64,000 bases of DNA, taken from the NCBI RefSeq assembly GCF_014648475.1, contig NZ_BMRE01000001.1, forward strand, positions 372,001-436,000. The letters run 5' to 3'. Source of the stretch: Lentzea flava (GTDB lineage: Bacteria; Actinomycetota; Actinomycetes; Mycobacteriales; Pseudonocardiaceae). This document shows, piece after piece, positions 25,354-37,314 of the stretch. The translations under genes and the position numbers were made by a program. Each line of letters opens with the position of its first letter. The stretch's first letter is position 1. A model generated the notes under the pieces. That model was given only the letters and a program-made list of their open reading frames with translations. It did no database searches and was not told the origin of the DNA.

Positions 25354-26532
25354 TCAAACCTGGTGCCAGCTGCGGGACAGCGCGCTCGCCTCGACGGCGG
25401 CCAGGACGCGCTGCACCTGCAGCCCGTCGGCGAACGACGGGGCGGGGTCGGTGCCCTCGGCCACGGCGCGGACGAAGTCGACGGCCTGGTGCGTGAACGC
25501 GTGTTCGTAGCCCAGGCCGTGCCCGGCGGGCCACCAGGCGGCCACGTACGGGTGGTTCGGTTCGGTGACCACGATCCGGCGGAACCCCGCGACGGCGGAG
25601 TCCTCGGTGCCGTCGAAGTAGTGCAGGACGTTCATGTCCTCGAAGTCGAACGCCAGGCTGCCCGCGGAACCGTTGACCTCGATGCGCAACGCGTTCTTGC
25701 GGCCGTTGGCGAACCGCGTGGCCTCGAACGAACCCAGCGCGCCACCGTTGAAGCGGGCCAGGAACAGAGCGGCGTCGTCCACTGTGACCGGGCCGGTCTC
25801 ATCGGACGCCGCGGTGCCGGAGAGTCCGGAGTGCGAGGTGGCGACCGGCCGCTCGGTCACGAACGTCTCCAGCGTTCCGGACACCTCGCTGATCGTGTCG
25901 CCGAGGATGAACTGGGTGGCGTCCACGATGTGCGCGCCGATGTCGCCCAGCGCGCCGGAGCCGGCCTTTTCCTTGTCCAGCCGCCAGGACAACGGCGCGG
26001 CGGGGTCGACGATCCAGTCCTGGAGGTACACGGCGCGCACGTGGTGGATCCGGCCGAGCCTGCCCTGGGCGACGAGGTCGCGGGCCAGGCTCAGTGCGGG
26101 CACCCGGCGGTAGCTGAACCCGACCATCGCCCGCACGCCCCGCAGCGCCGCCTGCTCGGCCGCCTGCGCCATGGCTTCCGCTTCCGCGACGCTGTTGGCC
26201 AGCGGCTTCTCGCAGAGCACGTGCTTGCCGGCGGCCAGCGCGGCGACGGCGATCTCTGCGTGCGTGTCACCCGGTGTGCAGATGTCCACCACCTGCACGT
26301 CGTCGCGGTCCAGCACGGACTTCCAGTCGCTCACCGCCTCCGCCCAGCCCAGGCGCTCGGCGGCCGCCTGGGCGCGGGCGGGGTCACGGCCGCACAGCAC
26401 GGCCATCACCGGGCGCACCGGCAGGTCGAAGAAGCGGTGGGCGACCCGCCACGCCTGGGAGTGTGCGGCTCCCATGAACGCGTGGCCGACCATCGCGATA
26501 CCCAGCATCGGTGGCGTCCCAGAGGTCGTCAC
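25354..26532 (-). CDS. Gfo/Idh/MocA-family NAD(P)-dependent oxidoreductase
   Basis: This 392-residue protein has an N-terminal Rossmann fold with GIAMVGHAFMGAAHSQAW (about 10-27) and the family's catalytic Lys motif CEKPLANS near residue 108, followed by the open-sheet C-terminal domain (GDIGAHIVDATQF). Members oxidise sugars, inositols or glycosides at a ring hydroxyl. Next to a TIM-barrel isomerase, and with a DUF1080-type hydrolase in the same region, it is a good candidate for a glycoside 3-dehydrogenase. An inositol dehydrogenase is the main alternative. Confidence 0.9.
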   Translation of the reverse strand: MTTSGTPPMLGIAMVGHAFMGAAHSQAWRVAHRFFDLPVRPVMAVLCGRDPARAQAAAERLGWAEAVSDWKSVLDRDDVQVVDICTPGDTHAEIAVAALAAGKHVLCEKPLANSVAEAEAMAQAAEQAALRGVRAMVGFSYRRVPALSLARDLVAQGRLGRIHHVRAVYLQDWIVDPAAPLSWRLDKEKAGSGALGDIGAHIVDATQFILGDTISEVSGTLETFVTERPVATSHSGLSGTAASDETGPVTVDDAALFLARFNGGALGSFEATRFANGRKNALRIEVNGSAGSLAFDFEDMNVLHYFDGTEDSAVAGFRRIVVTEPNHPYVAAWWPAGHGLGYEHAFTHQAVDFVRAVAEGTDPAPSFADGLQVQRVLAAVEASALSRSWHQV

Positions 26533-26550
26533 AGCGGTTGTGCCCCTTTC

Positions 26551-27582
26551 TCAGGACTCGAAGGCGGTCGGCAGGTAGCGGTCGACGTTGTCCTTGGTGA
26601 CGACCGGTGCGTACAGCTCGACCTGGCGGGGAACCTCCACCTCGACCAGGTCGCCGAGGCTCTTGCCCTGCACCGCGAGCCGGGCCAGCCGGATGCCGTC
26701 CGCGCCCTGGGTGGACGGGTAGACCACGGTCGCCTTGTGCGGGCCGTTGTCCGCCTTGATCTCACGCATCACGTTCGCCGATCCGGCGCCGCCGACCATG
26801 AAGAACTCGCTGCGGCCGGAGTTCTTGATGGCGGCCGTGACGCCGACGCCCTGGTCGTCGTCGTGGTTCCAGATGGCGTCGATCTTGCGTGCGGCCTGCA
26901 GCAGGTTCGCGGCGGCCTTCTCGCCGCTCTCCACGGTGAACTCGGCCGCGACGCGGTTGCTCACCTTGAGCCCGCAGGTGGCGAGCGCCTCGGCGAAGCC
27001 CTTGCTGCGGTCCTGGGTCAGCGGCAGCGAGTCGATGCCCGCGATCTCCGCGACGACGGCGTCGGTCTTGCCCTTGAGCTTCTCGCAGATGTACGTGCCG
27101 GCGGACACGCCCATGCCGTGGTTGTCCCCCAGCACGGTGGAGCGCGCGGCGAACGGGCTGTCGAACTGGCGGTCCACGTTGATCACGGTGATGCCGGCCT
27201 TCATGGCCTTGAGCGCCACCGGGGTGAGCGCCGCGCCGTCGAACGGCAGCAGGACGATCGCGTCCACCTTGTCGTTGATGAACGTCTCCACCTGGCTGAT
27301 CTGGAGGTTCACGTCGTTGGTGCCCTCGACGACGCGCAGCTCCACATCGGAGTACTTGCCCGCCTCGGCCTTGGCGGCGTTGGTGATCGCGGCCATCCAG
27401 CCGTGGTCGGCGGCCGGCGCGGAGAAGCCGATGACGACTTTCTTCCCCGGCTCGTCGTTGGCGACCTTCACCCCACCCTGGTTGCCGCCGCCCTGGTTCT
27501 GGGGCGTGTTGCCCGTGCACGCGGTGAGGGCGACACCGAGTGTCAGCACGGCGATCAGGCGGGTGGTTCTCTTCTGTGGCAT
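26551..27582 (-). CDS. Sugar ABC transporter substrate-binding lipoprotein
   Basis: The ATG at 27582, 9 bases after GAGGAG, gives 343 residues. A lipoprotein signal ends at LTACTG (about 18-23), and a Gly/Gln/Asn-rich spacer leads into a ribose-binding-type fold (VVIGFSAPAADHGWMAAI, VDAIVLLPFDGAALTPV). It captures the ligand for the permease encoded 41 bases upstream. It differs strongly from the binding protein at 608-1798, so the two importers probably serve different sugars. Confidence 0.92.
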   Translation of the reverse strand: MPQKRTTRLIAVLTLGVALTACTGNTPQNQGGGNQGGVKVANDEPGKKVVIGFSAPAADHGWMAAITNAAKAEAGKYSDVELRVVEGTNDVNLQISQVETFINDKVDAIVLLPFDGAALTPVALKAMKAGITVINVDRQFDSPFAARSTVLGDNHGMGVSAGTYICEKLKGKTDAVVAEIAGIDSLPLTQDRSKGFAEALATCGLKVSNRVAAEFTVESGEKAAANLLQAARKIDAIWNHDDDQGVGVTAAIKNSGRSEFFMVGGAGSANVMREIKADNGPHKATVVYPSTQGADGIRLARLAVQGKSLGDLVEVEVPRQVELYAPVVTKDNVDRYLPTAFES

Positions 27583-27623
27583 GGGTTGTGGCTCCTCGGA
27601 GGGCAGCGGTCGTGGAGGCGGCA

Positions 27624-28655
27624 TCAGGTGCCGCTGCGTCTGGCCAGCCGCTGCTGGAGGAGGACGGCGACCACGATGATCGCGCCCTTCGCGACGGCCT
27701 GGGCGGAGATGGAGAGGTTGTTGAGGGTGAAGACGTTCGACAGCGTGGTGAAGATCAGGACGCCGAAGACGGTGCCCGCGATCGTGCCGCGGCCACCGGA
27801 CAGCAGCGTGCCGCCGATCACGACCGCCGCGATCGCGTCGAGCTCGTACAGCCCGCCGTGGGTCGCGCTGCCGGTCGTGGTGCGGGCGATGAGCATGACG
27901 GCGGCCAGTCCGCAGCACAGGCCGAGCAGCGTGTAGAGCAGGGCGGTGTGGCGCCGCACGTCGATGCCCGCCAGCCGCGCTGCTTCCGGGTTGCCGCCCA
28001 CGGCGAACGTCCGCCGTCCGAACGTGGTGCGGTTGAGCAGGACCCACCCGGCCGCCGCGACCACCGCGAAGATCACGACCAGCACCGGCACGCCGAGCAC
28101 CGACGCGTCGAAGAACGCCGTGAAGCCCCGCACGTCCAGGATCTGCGTCCGCCGGTTGGAGATGATCTCGGCGAGCCCGCGGGCGGCGGCCAGGCTCGCC
28201 AGGGTCGCGATGAACGCCACGACCCGGCCGTAGGCGATGAGCACGCCGTTGACCAGTCCGCACGCCCCGCCCACCGCCAGCGCGGTGAACACGACGACGA
28301 TCCAGTGCGTGCTGTTGGCGATCCCCTGGGTGGCCAGCGTCGTCGCCCACACCGACGAGAGCGCGACGATCGCGCCCACCGACAGGTCGATGCCACCACC
28401 GGTGATCACGAACGTCATGCCGACGCTCACCACGCCGATCACCGCCGCGAGCCGCAGGATGGTGAGCACGTTGTCGAGGTCGGCGAACCGGTCGCCGGCG
28501 GTGACGACACCGGCCAGGCACAGCAGCACCAGCGCCACCACGAGACCGGTGTTGCGACCGGCAGCGGACCCGAGCAGCGCGGAGATGCCGCGCCTGGCGT
28601 CGTTCTTCTCGGTCGCGGGTCTGTCCGGTGCGGTCACGACGGTGTCCTCGCTCAT
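27624..28655 (-). CDS. CUT2-type sugar ABC transporter permease
   Basis: This 343-residue multi-spanning protein has the family signatures ITGGGIDLSVGAIVAL (about 91-106) and AAVVIGGTLLSGGRGTIAG (about 272-290). Only one permease gene is present in this operon, so it should act as a homodimer. Its start overlaps the ATPase stop as ATGA, and the binding-protein gene follows after 41 bases. Confidence 0.93.
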   Translation of the reverse strand: MSEDTVVTAPDRPATEKNDARRGISALLGSAAGRNTGLVVALVLLCLAGVVTAGDRFADLDNVLTILRLAAVIGVVSVGMTFVITGGGIDLSVGAIVALSSVWATTLATQGIANSTHWIVVVFTALAVGGACGLVNGVLIAYGRVVAFIATLASLAAARGLAEIISNRRTQILDVRGFTAFFDASVLGVPVLVVIFAVVAAAGWVLLNRTTFGRRTFAVGGNPEAARLAGIDVRRHTALLYTLLGLCCGLAAVMLIARTTTGSATHGGLYELDAIAAVVIGGTLLSGGRGTIAGTVFGVLIFTTLSNVFTLNNLSISAQAVAKGAIIVVAVLLQQRLARRSGT

Positions 28656-30163
28656 GCGGCATGTCCTTCCATGACCAGGTCGAGGACCCGGGACTCGTCG
28701 ATCTCGTCGGCAGGTCCGGAGTGGACGACCTGGCCCTCACGCACCACCAGGACGCGGTCGGCCAGGCCCAGGACCTCCTCGACGTCACTGGACACGACCA
28801 CCACGGCCACCCCTCTGGCCGCCAGGTCGCGGATCAGCTCATAGATCTCGCTGCGCGCGCCCACGTCCACTCCGCGAGTGGGTTCGTCCAGCAGCAGCAC
28901 GCGACATTCCCGCAACAGCCACCGTGCGAGCACGACCTTCTGCTGGTTGCCGCCGGACAGGCCGCGCACCACGCGGTCGACACCGGGCGGGCGAACGTCC
29001 AGCGCCTCGGTGAGCCGGTTCGACCGGGTCCGTTCGGCGCGGTCGTCCAGGAAGCCGAAGCGGGCGAACGACGACAGCGACGAGACGGTGATGTTGCGGT
29101 AGACGGCCTGGTCCAGCAGCAGTCCCTGGCTCTTGCGCTCCTCCGGGCACAGGCCCATCCCCGCACGCACGGCCGCCCCGACGCTCCCCCGCCGCAACCG
29201 CCTGCCGTCGACCTCGACGGTGCCGTCGGTCGCTTTGCGCGCGCCGTAGACGGTTTCCAGGATCTCCGAGCGGCCCGACCCGACGAGCCCCGCGAGCCCG
29301 ACCACCTCGCCCGCGCGGACGGTGAGGTCCACCCCGCTGAAGCCGCCGTCGGCGGCCAGTCCGCGCACCACCAGCACCTCCGCCGCCTCCTGCGCGACCG
29401 GTACCCGTTGCGGGAACACGTTCTCCAGCACCCGCCCGGTCATCAGCCCGATCAGCTCGGAGGTCCTGACCTCACGGGCCGGCAGTCCCGCCGCGACGGT
29501 CCGGCCGTCCTTGAGCACGGTCACCCGGTCACCGATCTCGCGGATCTCCGCCATCCGGTGCGAGATGTAGACCACGGCCACGCCCTGAGCGGTCAGTTCC
29601 CGGATGACGCCGAACAGGACCCGCACCTCGTCCGGGTCCAGCACGGCCGACGGCTCGTCCATGATCAGCAGCTTGCTGTCCAGCGACAGCGCCCTGGCCA
29701 TGCTGACCACCTGCTGGTGCGCCACGGAAAGCCGGCCGACGTCGCGGTCCGGCGGGATGTCGCGATGGCCAAGCCGGTCCAGCAGCGCACGGGTCCGCCG
29801 ACGTGCCTCCGCCCGGCGGGTGAAGCCCATTGTGGACAGTTCGTGACCGAGGAACACGTTGTCGGCCACCGACAGACCCGCCACCAGATCCAGTTCCTGG
29901 TACATGGCGGCCACACCACTGCGCATCGCGGCGGTCGGATTGCCGAACTCGGCGATCTCACCCTGCCAGCGGATCTCGCCTTCGTCCGGCCGGTGCGCGC
30001 CAGACAGCACCTTGATCAGCGTCGACTTGCCCGCCCCGTTCTGCCCGAGCAGGCAGTGCACCTCACCCGCCCGAACGTCGAAGTCGACGCCCTGCAACGC
30101 GACCACGCCGGGAAAGCGCTTCACGAGGCCCCTGACCTCCAGCAGCGGCGCCGCGACCGTCAT
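28652..30163 (-). CDS. CUT2-type sugar ABC transporter ATP-binding protein
   Basis: The ATG at 30163 (SD GGGAG, 8 bases away) gives 503 residues, the normal family length. The frame is open to a GTG at 30283 but that extension has no domain character and its GTG falls in a predicted -10 box. Two ABC modules are present: Walker A GQNGAGKST with LSVAHQQV, and the degenerate P-loop GLVGSGRSE with LSGGNQQKVVLARWL and LLLDEPTRGVD. It is the first gene of the long operon running through the inositol-phosphate synthase. Confidence 0.93.
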   Translation of the reverse strand: MTVAAPLLEVRGLVKRFPGVVALQGVDFDVRAGEVHCLLGQNGAGKSTLIKVLSGAHRPDEGEIRWQGEIAEFGNPTAAMRSGVAAMYQELDLVAGLSVADNVFLGHELSTMGFTRRAEARRRTRALLDRLGHRDIPPDRDVGRLSVAHQQVVSMARALSLDSKLLIMDEPSAVLDPDEVRVLFGVIRELTAQGVAVVYISHRMAEIREIGDRVTVLKDGRTVAAGLPAREVRTSELIGLMTGRVLENVFPQRVPVAQEAAEVLVVRGLAADGGFSGVDLTVRAGEVVGLAGLVGSGRSEILETVYGARKATDGTVEVDGRRLRRGSVGAAVRAGMGLCPEERKSQGLLLDQAVYRNITVSSLSSFARFGFLDDRAERTRSNRLTEALDVRPPGVDRVVRGLSGGNQQKVVLARWLLRECRVLLLDEPTRGVDVGARSEIYELIRDLAARGVAVVVVSSDVEEVLGLADRVLVVREGQVVHSGPADEIDESRVLDLVMEGHAA

Positions 30164-30282
30164 CCGGCCGCTCCCGTCCACCAGCACACGGGCGCGCGAC
30201 CACGCCCCGGCGAGCTCACCATTGAGTCCTCCATGCGCCAACAACCGTTGTGCCATCAGGGAATTCGTCCGTAGAGCAGCCA

Positions 30283-30311
30283 CGCTAACGAGCCGCTTTT
30301 CGCGCGGTCAA
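30283..30311 (-). promoter_or_regulatory. Possible promoter of the second importer operon
   Basis: On the minus strand TTGACC (30311-30306) and TTAGCG (30288-30283) are 17 bases apart. The operator-like palindrome at 30322-30339 begins 10 bases upstream of the -35 box. The -10 box is a weak match. Confidence 0.4.
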
Positions 30312-30321
30312 GGTTGCCGAG

Positions 30322-30339
30322 GTGGCACATATCGGCCAA
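30322..30339. promoter_or_regulatory. Predicted ROK operator, TGGC-N8-GCCA type
   Basis: GTGGC-ACATATCG-GCCAA stands upstream of the second sugar-importer operon with the same half-sites and spacing as the sites beside the two ROK genes. This links the importer and inositol-phosphate synthase operon to ROK control. Confidence 0.55.
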
Positions 30340-30408
30340 TTTGCCCCTTGACCAACTGGCTCTGAAGAGCAACGGCAGCGGGCATCACGAACGATCCACT
30401 GTGGACGG

Positions 30409-30969
30409 TCAGCCGTCGGCCTGCTTCGCCAGCACCCTCAGGAACGCGCGGGACCACTCGGGCAGGTCGGGCCAGCCGCGGCAGGACACCATCGCGCCGT
30501 CGACGACGTCCGGGCCGTCGGCGAAGGTGGCGCCGGCGAGCTCGACGTCGGGCTTCAACGGCGGGTACGCGGCCGTGGTGCGGCCGCGCAGGAGTCCCAG
30601 TGCGGCCGGGACCTGCGGGCCGTGGCAGATCGTGCCGACCGGAAGGTCGTTCGCGAAGAAGTGGGCCACGATGCGGGCCACGTCCGGGTCTGTGCGGATG
30701 TACTCCGGCGCCCGGCCGCCCGGGATCACCAGCGCGTCGTACTCCTCCGGCCGCACGTCCGCGAACGCCAGGTCCACGGGCAGCCGGCGACCGGGCTTCT
30801 CCGTGTAGGCGTCGCACCCCGGCTCGAAGTCGTGCACCACCAGCTGCACCGGACGCGTCGTGGGCGCGGCCACGACCACCTCGTGGTCGTCCTCCCGCAG
30901 CCGGAACAGCGGGTACATCGAATCGAGCTCCTCCGCGGCGTCCCCCGCCAGCATCAGTACTCGTGCCAT
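30409..30969 (-). CDS. DJ-1/PfpI-family protein
   Basis: This 186-residue protein has a class I glutamine-amidotransferase-like fold. The nucleophile-elbow cysteine is C115 in GTICHGPQV, paired with the acidic residues in GDAAEELDS near residue 14. Members include glyoxalases, chaperones and intracellular peptidases, and general stress roles are common. It points away from the importer operon, separated by the operator region. The neighbouring short frame at 30954-31127 overlaps its start by 16 bases. Confidence 0.88.
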   Translation of the reverse strand: MARVLMLAGDAAEELDSMYPLFRLREDDHEVVVAAPTTRPVQLVVHDFEPGCDAYTEKPGRRLPVDLAFADVRPEEYDALVIPGGRAPEYIRTDPDVARIVAHFFANDLPVGTICHGPQVPAALGLLRGRTTAAYPPLKPDVELAGATFADGPDVVDGAMVSCRGWPDLPEWSRAFLRVLAKQADG

Positions 30970-31127
30970 GCGCGTTCCTCTTTCCCCGTGCGGTTTCGTT
31001 CAGTTCTGCGGCAGGAGCTGCCATCGCTGGTGGCGGAAGAGGAACCGTTGACGTCGAGCACCTTGCCCGTCGCGTCGGAGCGCAGCGTGGCCGGTCGGCA
31101 CACGGCCGCGAACAGCCCTCGTGCCAT
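30954..31127 (-). CDS. Possible 57-residue peptide resembling a ricin-B fragment
   Basis: An ATG at 31127 preceded by AAGGAG (7-base spacing) opens a 57-codon frame that overlaps the DJ-1 gene start. Residues about 17-28 read DATGKVLDVNGS, close to the repeat GKCLDVNG seen in the window's ricin-B domains, but the QxW core is lost. It may be a decayed lectin fragment whose start now couples to the DJ-1 gene, or a chance frame. No function can be given. Confidence 0.3.
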   Translation of the reverse strand: MARGLFAAVCRPATLRSDATGKVLDVNGSSSATSDGSSCRRTERNRTGKEERAWHEY

Positions 31128-31740
31128 GCTTGAGCTCCTTGTCCGCCAGCGGAAAGCCCTAGTGCTGGTCACCACTTCCGAGTTCTGTCCACAACGGACG
31201 GACGCTCCGGACATGGCCCCGGGCGGACCGAAGAAGGTGGAAGCGGCCGACTGCACGTCTGGTGGTGATCACAGGCGGCGCCGCCGCGTCGAGCACGAAG
31301 GTCTGGACAGAGTACGAGACAGCGTTGTCACAGGTACTCCTCGAATCGAGGGCAGGGTGCGCGCGAACACGCGCGACGTACCTAATTCGTTTGTTGACCA
31401 GCGAACCGATTAGTCCGACAGTTTCCACGGTAGGGGCTGGGGTGGAACCGGTCAATAGGTCATACATGTCATCGGGATGAGTCGGGTTACTCCACAAGGC
31501 GCAAGCCAACGCCGACCAGCAGAGCAGATCACTCTGCATTAGCGAGGACAGGGCATCCCACCCGTCAGGAGGACCTGCCTACAGGCCCCCGATCGTCCAG
31601 ACCATTTGTATGACTCATCGCTCCATCTGATCACCTGCTGACTGCACATTGATCAGTCTTATGCAGGCCTCACCAATGGAGCGGACACGATTTCGCCGCG
31701 AAAGTCCACAATGGATGGAGAGCGATCCTCGACAAAGGAC
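31128..31740. other. About 610 bases with no convincing gene
   Basis: The stretch has lower GC than its surroundings near 31580-31690. A minus-strand frame of 126 codons (31159-31539) has no recognisable domain or good ribosome site. The promoter of the 31127/30969 unit is probably here. I see no RNA gene. Confidence 0.5.
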
Positions 31741-31770
31741 GCTGTGCCGCAGACAGGTCTGCGGCACAGC
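31741..31770 (-). terminator. Hairpin terminator after the beta-helix gene
   Basis: GCTGTGCCGCAGAC at 31741-31754 pairs perfectly with 31757-31770; only two bases separate the arms. It follows the minus-strand stop at 31786 by 15 bases. Confidence 0.7.
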
Positions 31771-31785
31771 ACATCCTCCAGCGGT

Positions 31786-34864
<3,079 letters not shown>

Positions 34865-35056
34865 GACAACACCTCACATTCCGCCGCTTCGGGTGTATCG
34901 CCTGCTGCCATGCCCTGTTACGGAAAGAAGTGAGGGTGCAACTTCCTTCGGTGGCGGGATTCCGTTGCCCGCCAAACGTTGCGTGAAGCGGATCGAGCCT
35001 TTGCCGCTGTGGTGGCCGAGGAGAAGACACCGAGGGGCCGGGCGAGGCTTTCCCGG

Positions 35057-35710
35057 TCATTCCGCGAGATCCACACTGTCCACAAGGGAGTTCTGCACCG
35101 CGAGCGAGGCGGCCTGCAGCCGGGAGTGGACGCCGAGTTTGGTCAGCACCGCCTGGACGTGGGTGCGCACCGTGGCCGTCGACACGCCGAGCCGCTGTGC
35201 CATCGCGGCCGTGCCGTACCCGTCGGCGAGCAAGGCCAGGCATTGCCGCTCCCGATGGGTCAGGAACGACGCGAGCCGGATGACGTCCATGTCCCGGCCG
35301 TGCGGGGCACGTCGGACCGGGGGCGGAGAGAGCAGTTCGACCGCGTCGCCCGCGTAGGCACGGCGGATGGCGGCGACGAGCGCGGCCAGTCCGCAGGACT
35401 TGTGCACGTACCCGGCGGCGCCGGACGCCATCGCGAACCCCATCCCCTCCGGGTCGTGGTCGGCCGTCAGCATGATCACCTTGGTCACGCCGCCCCCGGC
35501 GCGGCGGACGTCGGCGATCGCCCGCGTGCCCTCTCCGTCGGCGAAATGCCGGTCGAGCAGGCAGAGGTCCGGACGTGTCTGCGCGACCGCGGCGATCGTC
35601 GTGGCGAGCGCCGCTTCGATGGCGAGCACGGTGAAACCCTGCTGGATCAGCACGGTGCCCAGCGCGTCGGCGAACAGGCGGTGGTCGTCACCGATGACGA
35701 GTGTGGCCAT
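35057..35710 (-). CDS. LuxR/NarL-type response regulator
   Basis: This 217-residue protein has a receiver domain at about 1-120 with acidic pocket D8-D9, phosphoacceptor D53 (CLLDRHF), switch Thr in MLTADH and Lys in YVHKSCG. A C-terminal LuxR helix-turn-helix follows at about 150-210 (LTHRERQCLALLADGYG, VSTATVRTHVQAVLTKLG). It starts inside the 3' end of the kinase gene (23-base overlap), so the pair is co-expressed. The long open frame extending upstream to 35959 is the kinase in another frame. Confidence 0.92.
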   Translation of the reverse strand: MATLVIGDDHRLFADALGTVLIQQGFTVLAIEAALATTIAAVAQTRPDLCLLDRHFADGEGTRAIADVRRAGGGVTKVIMLTADHDPEGMGFAMASGAAGYVHKSCGLAALVAAIRRAYAGDAVELLSPPPVRRAPHGRDMDVIRLASFLTHRERQCLALLADGYGTAAMAQRLGVSTATVRTHVQAVLTKLGVHSRLQAASLAVQNSLVDSVDLAE

Positions 35711-36353
35711 CGACGGCTCCTGGCGCGTTCGGCGATGCGCTGGTGAATTCGAGCCGCACGTCGGTTCCGTGGGGCGAACGCCGCCCGAAGTGCAGCACGG
35801 CACCGCCGGCGTCCGCGGCTTCGGACACCACCCGGAGGCCTTGCCCAGCCCAGCCGTGCGGGCCGCTGCCGAAGCCCGGGCCGTTGTCGGCGACGGTGAT
35901 CGCCACCGGCGGCCCCGGTTCGGCGGCCAGCTCCACCAGACCGTCCTGGCCGGCGGCACGCACCGCGTTGCCGACGAGGTTCGTCAAGATCCTCCACAGC
36001 GAAAGCTCGTCGGTGACCAGCCACACCGGTGCGCCCGGCCGGACCGTCACCGTCGTTCCGCTGGTGTGCTGTGCCACTTCGGCCAACGCGTCGAGCAACG
36101 TGCGGACGGCCACGGGGCGCGGTTCGGCCGCGTCGCCTGCCGCGTGCTGGACGAGTTCGAGCAGGCGGTCCGTCTCATCGGCGATCAGGCTCAGCCGGTG
36201 GTGCACCCACGCGGGGGCTCGGTCCGCGGCCAGCAAGGTCTCGGCGAGGCACGACAACGTGAACAGGCCGTGCCCGAGGTCGTGCAGCAGACCTGCGGAA
36301 TCACGCCATTCAACAACCCCAGGCGGGCGGAATTGATGAACTTCCGATGTCAT
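35688..36353 (-). CDS. Soluble sensor histidine kinase
   Basis: The ATG at 36353, preceded by GAGGG, gives 221 residues. A dimerisation helix with the likely phosphorylated His (LLHDLGHGLFTLSC, about 19-32) is followed by a HATPase domain with N-box NLVGNAVRAAG and G1 box DNGPGFGSG. There is no transmembrane or recognisable sensory domain, so it must sense an internal signal or work with an unlinked sensor. It partners with the response regulator encoded next. It is divergent from the exopolysaccharide module, a plausible target. Confidence 0.85.
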   Translation of the reverse strand: MTSEVHQFRPPGVVEWRDSAGLLHDLGHGLFTLSCLAETLLAADRAPAWVHHRLSLIADETDRLLELVQHAAGDAAEPRPVAVRTLLDALAEVAQHTSGTTVTVRPGAPVWLVTDELSLWRILTNLVGNAVRAAGQDGLVELAAEPGPPVAITVADNGPGFGSGPHGWAGQGLRVVSEAADAGGAVLHFGRRSPHGTDVRLEFTSASPNAPGAVDGHTRHR

Positions 36354-36573
36354 GGCAGCCCTCACCCAATGCAAGGTCGGTTTCGAGTTGTCAATCGCTG
36401 GTTTGTAGCACTGCGTTACTAGGGTCGTTCGGCCCAATCACACCTGGGCACCTTGACCCCCAGCGGGTCTAAAAATCCTCATCCTCGTGAAGGAACCGCA
36501 CCGATGTCCCGACTTCTACCGTCGCCCACACACTGGCCGCGGCGCGGCCGCACGAGCCGCACCGGGAGATCGC

Positions 36574-37314
36574 GTGACCACCTCCGATTCCGGCATGCCA
36601 CTGGTGTTGATGTACCACTCGGTGGACCGGTACAGCGCCGACCCGTACCGGATCACGGTCCGGCCGGACCGCTTCGACCAGCAGATGCGCTGGTTGTGGC
36701 GGCATGGACTGCGTGGCGTGTCGATGCGGCAACTGCTGGCAGCGCACCGCAGGGGCGCCGCGGCGGGTCTGGTGGGGCTGACCTTCGACGACGGTTACGC
36801 GGATTTCCTCGACCACGTCACGCGGACGCTGTCGTGGTACGGATTCACCGGAACGGTTTTCGCCGTCGCGGGCCGGCTCGGCGGCGTGAACGAATGGGAC
36901 CCCGACGGCCCGCGGAAAAAGCTCATGGACGCGAAAGCGCTTCGAACCATTGTCACGCTGGGTAACGAGGTGGGTTCGCACGGAATGCTGCACACCCGTC
37001 TCCCGGCAGCCGGAGATTCAAAAGTTCGGGCCGAAATAGAACGCAGCCGGACGATTCTGGAATCGATCACAGAGGCACCGGTGACGGGTTTCTGCTACCC
37101 CTACGGCGCGGTTGACGGGCAAACGATCACCGCGGTCCGCGACGCCGGGTACGACTACGCGTGCGCGGTGGCGCACTCCGAGCTGGACGGCCGGTTCGCG
37201 ATCCCCAGAACCTACGTCGGCGATCGGGACAAGAACCTGCGCTTGACCGCGAAAGTGCTGCGGCACGAACTGGCGACGCGCCGGACCCGGCTCGAGCTCG
37301 GCGTACCGGGGTGA
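36574..37314 (+). CDS. Polysaccharide deacetylase (NodB-like) family protein
   Basis: The GTG at 36574 (SD GGGAG, 8 bases away) gives 246 residues; a GTG at 36487 without a ribosome site would add 29. The NodB signatures TFDDGY (70-75) and SHGMLHTR with its metal His pair, and the segment GFCYPYGAVDG, are present. Family enzymes remove N- or O-acetyl groups from glycans. No signal peptide is seen, so it would act in the cytoplasm on a lipid-linked or nucleotide-linked precursor. It is the first gene of a compact exopolysaccharide operon and overlaps the next gene by 4 bases. Confidence 0.9.
   Translation: MTTSDSGMPLVLMYHSVDRYSADPYRITVRPDRFDQQMRWLWRHGLRGVSMRQLLAAHRRGAAAGLVGLTFDDGYADFLDHVTRTLSWYGFTGTVFAVAGRLGGVNEWDPDGPRKKLMDAKALRTIVTLGNEVGSHGMLHTRLPAAGDSKVRAEIERSRTILESITEAPVTGFCYPYGAVDGQTITAVRDAGYDYACAVAHSELDGRFAIPRTYVGDRDKNLRLTAKVLRHELATRRTRLELGVPG

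Noticed and set aside
23872..27936. A 1354-codon open frame on the plus strand
   Set aside because: It runs antisense to four recognisable genes and has the low-complexity composition of a GC-rich shadow frame.
30164..30283. 40-residue N-terminal extension of the second importer ATPase
   Set aside because: The GTG at 30283 overlaps the predicted -10 box, has no ribosome site, and the extension has no counterpart in the family; the ATG at 30163 has a good site.
31159..31539. 126-codon minus-strand frame
   Set aside because: There is no ribosome site and no domain, and its composition is unlike neighbouring genes; more likely leader DNA.
36487..36573. Longer start for the NodB-like deacetylase
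   Set aside because: The GTG at 36487 lacks a ribosome site and the added residues resemble no signal peptide; the GTG at 36574 has GGGAG at a proper distance.
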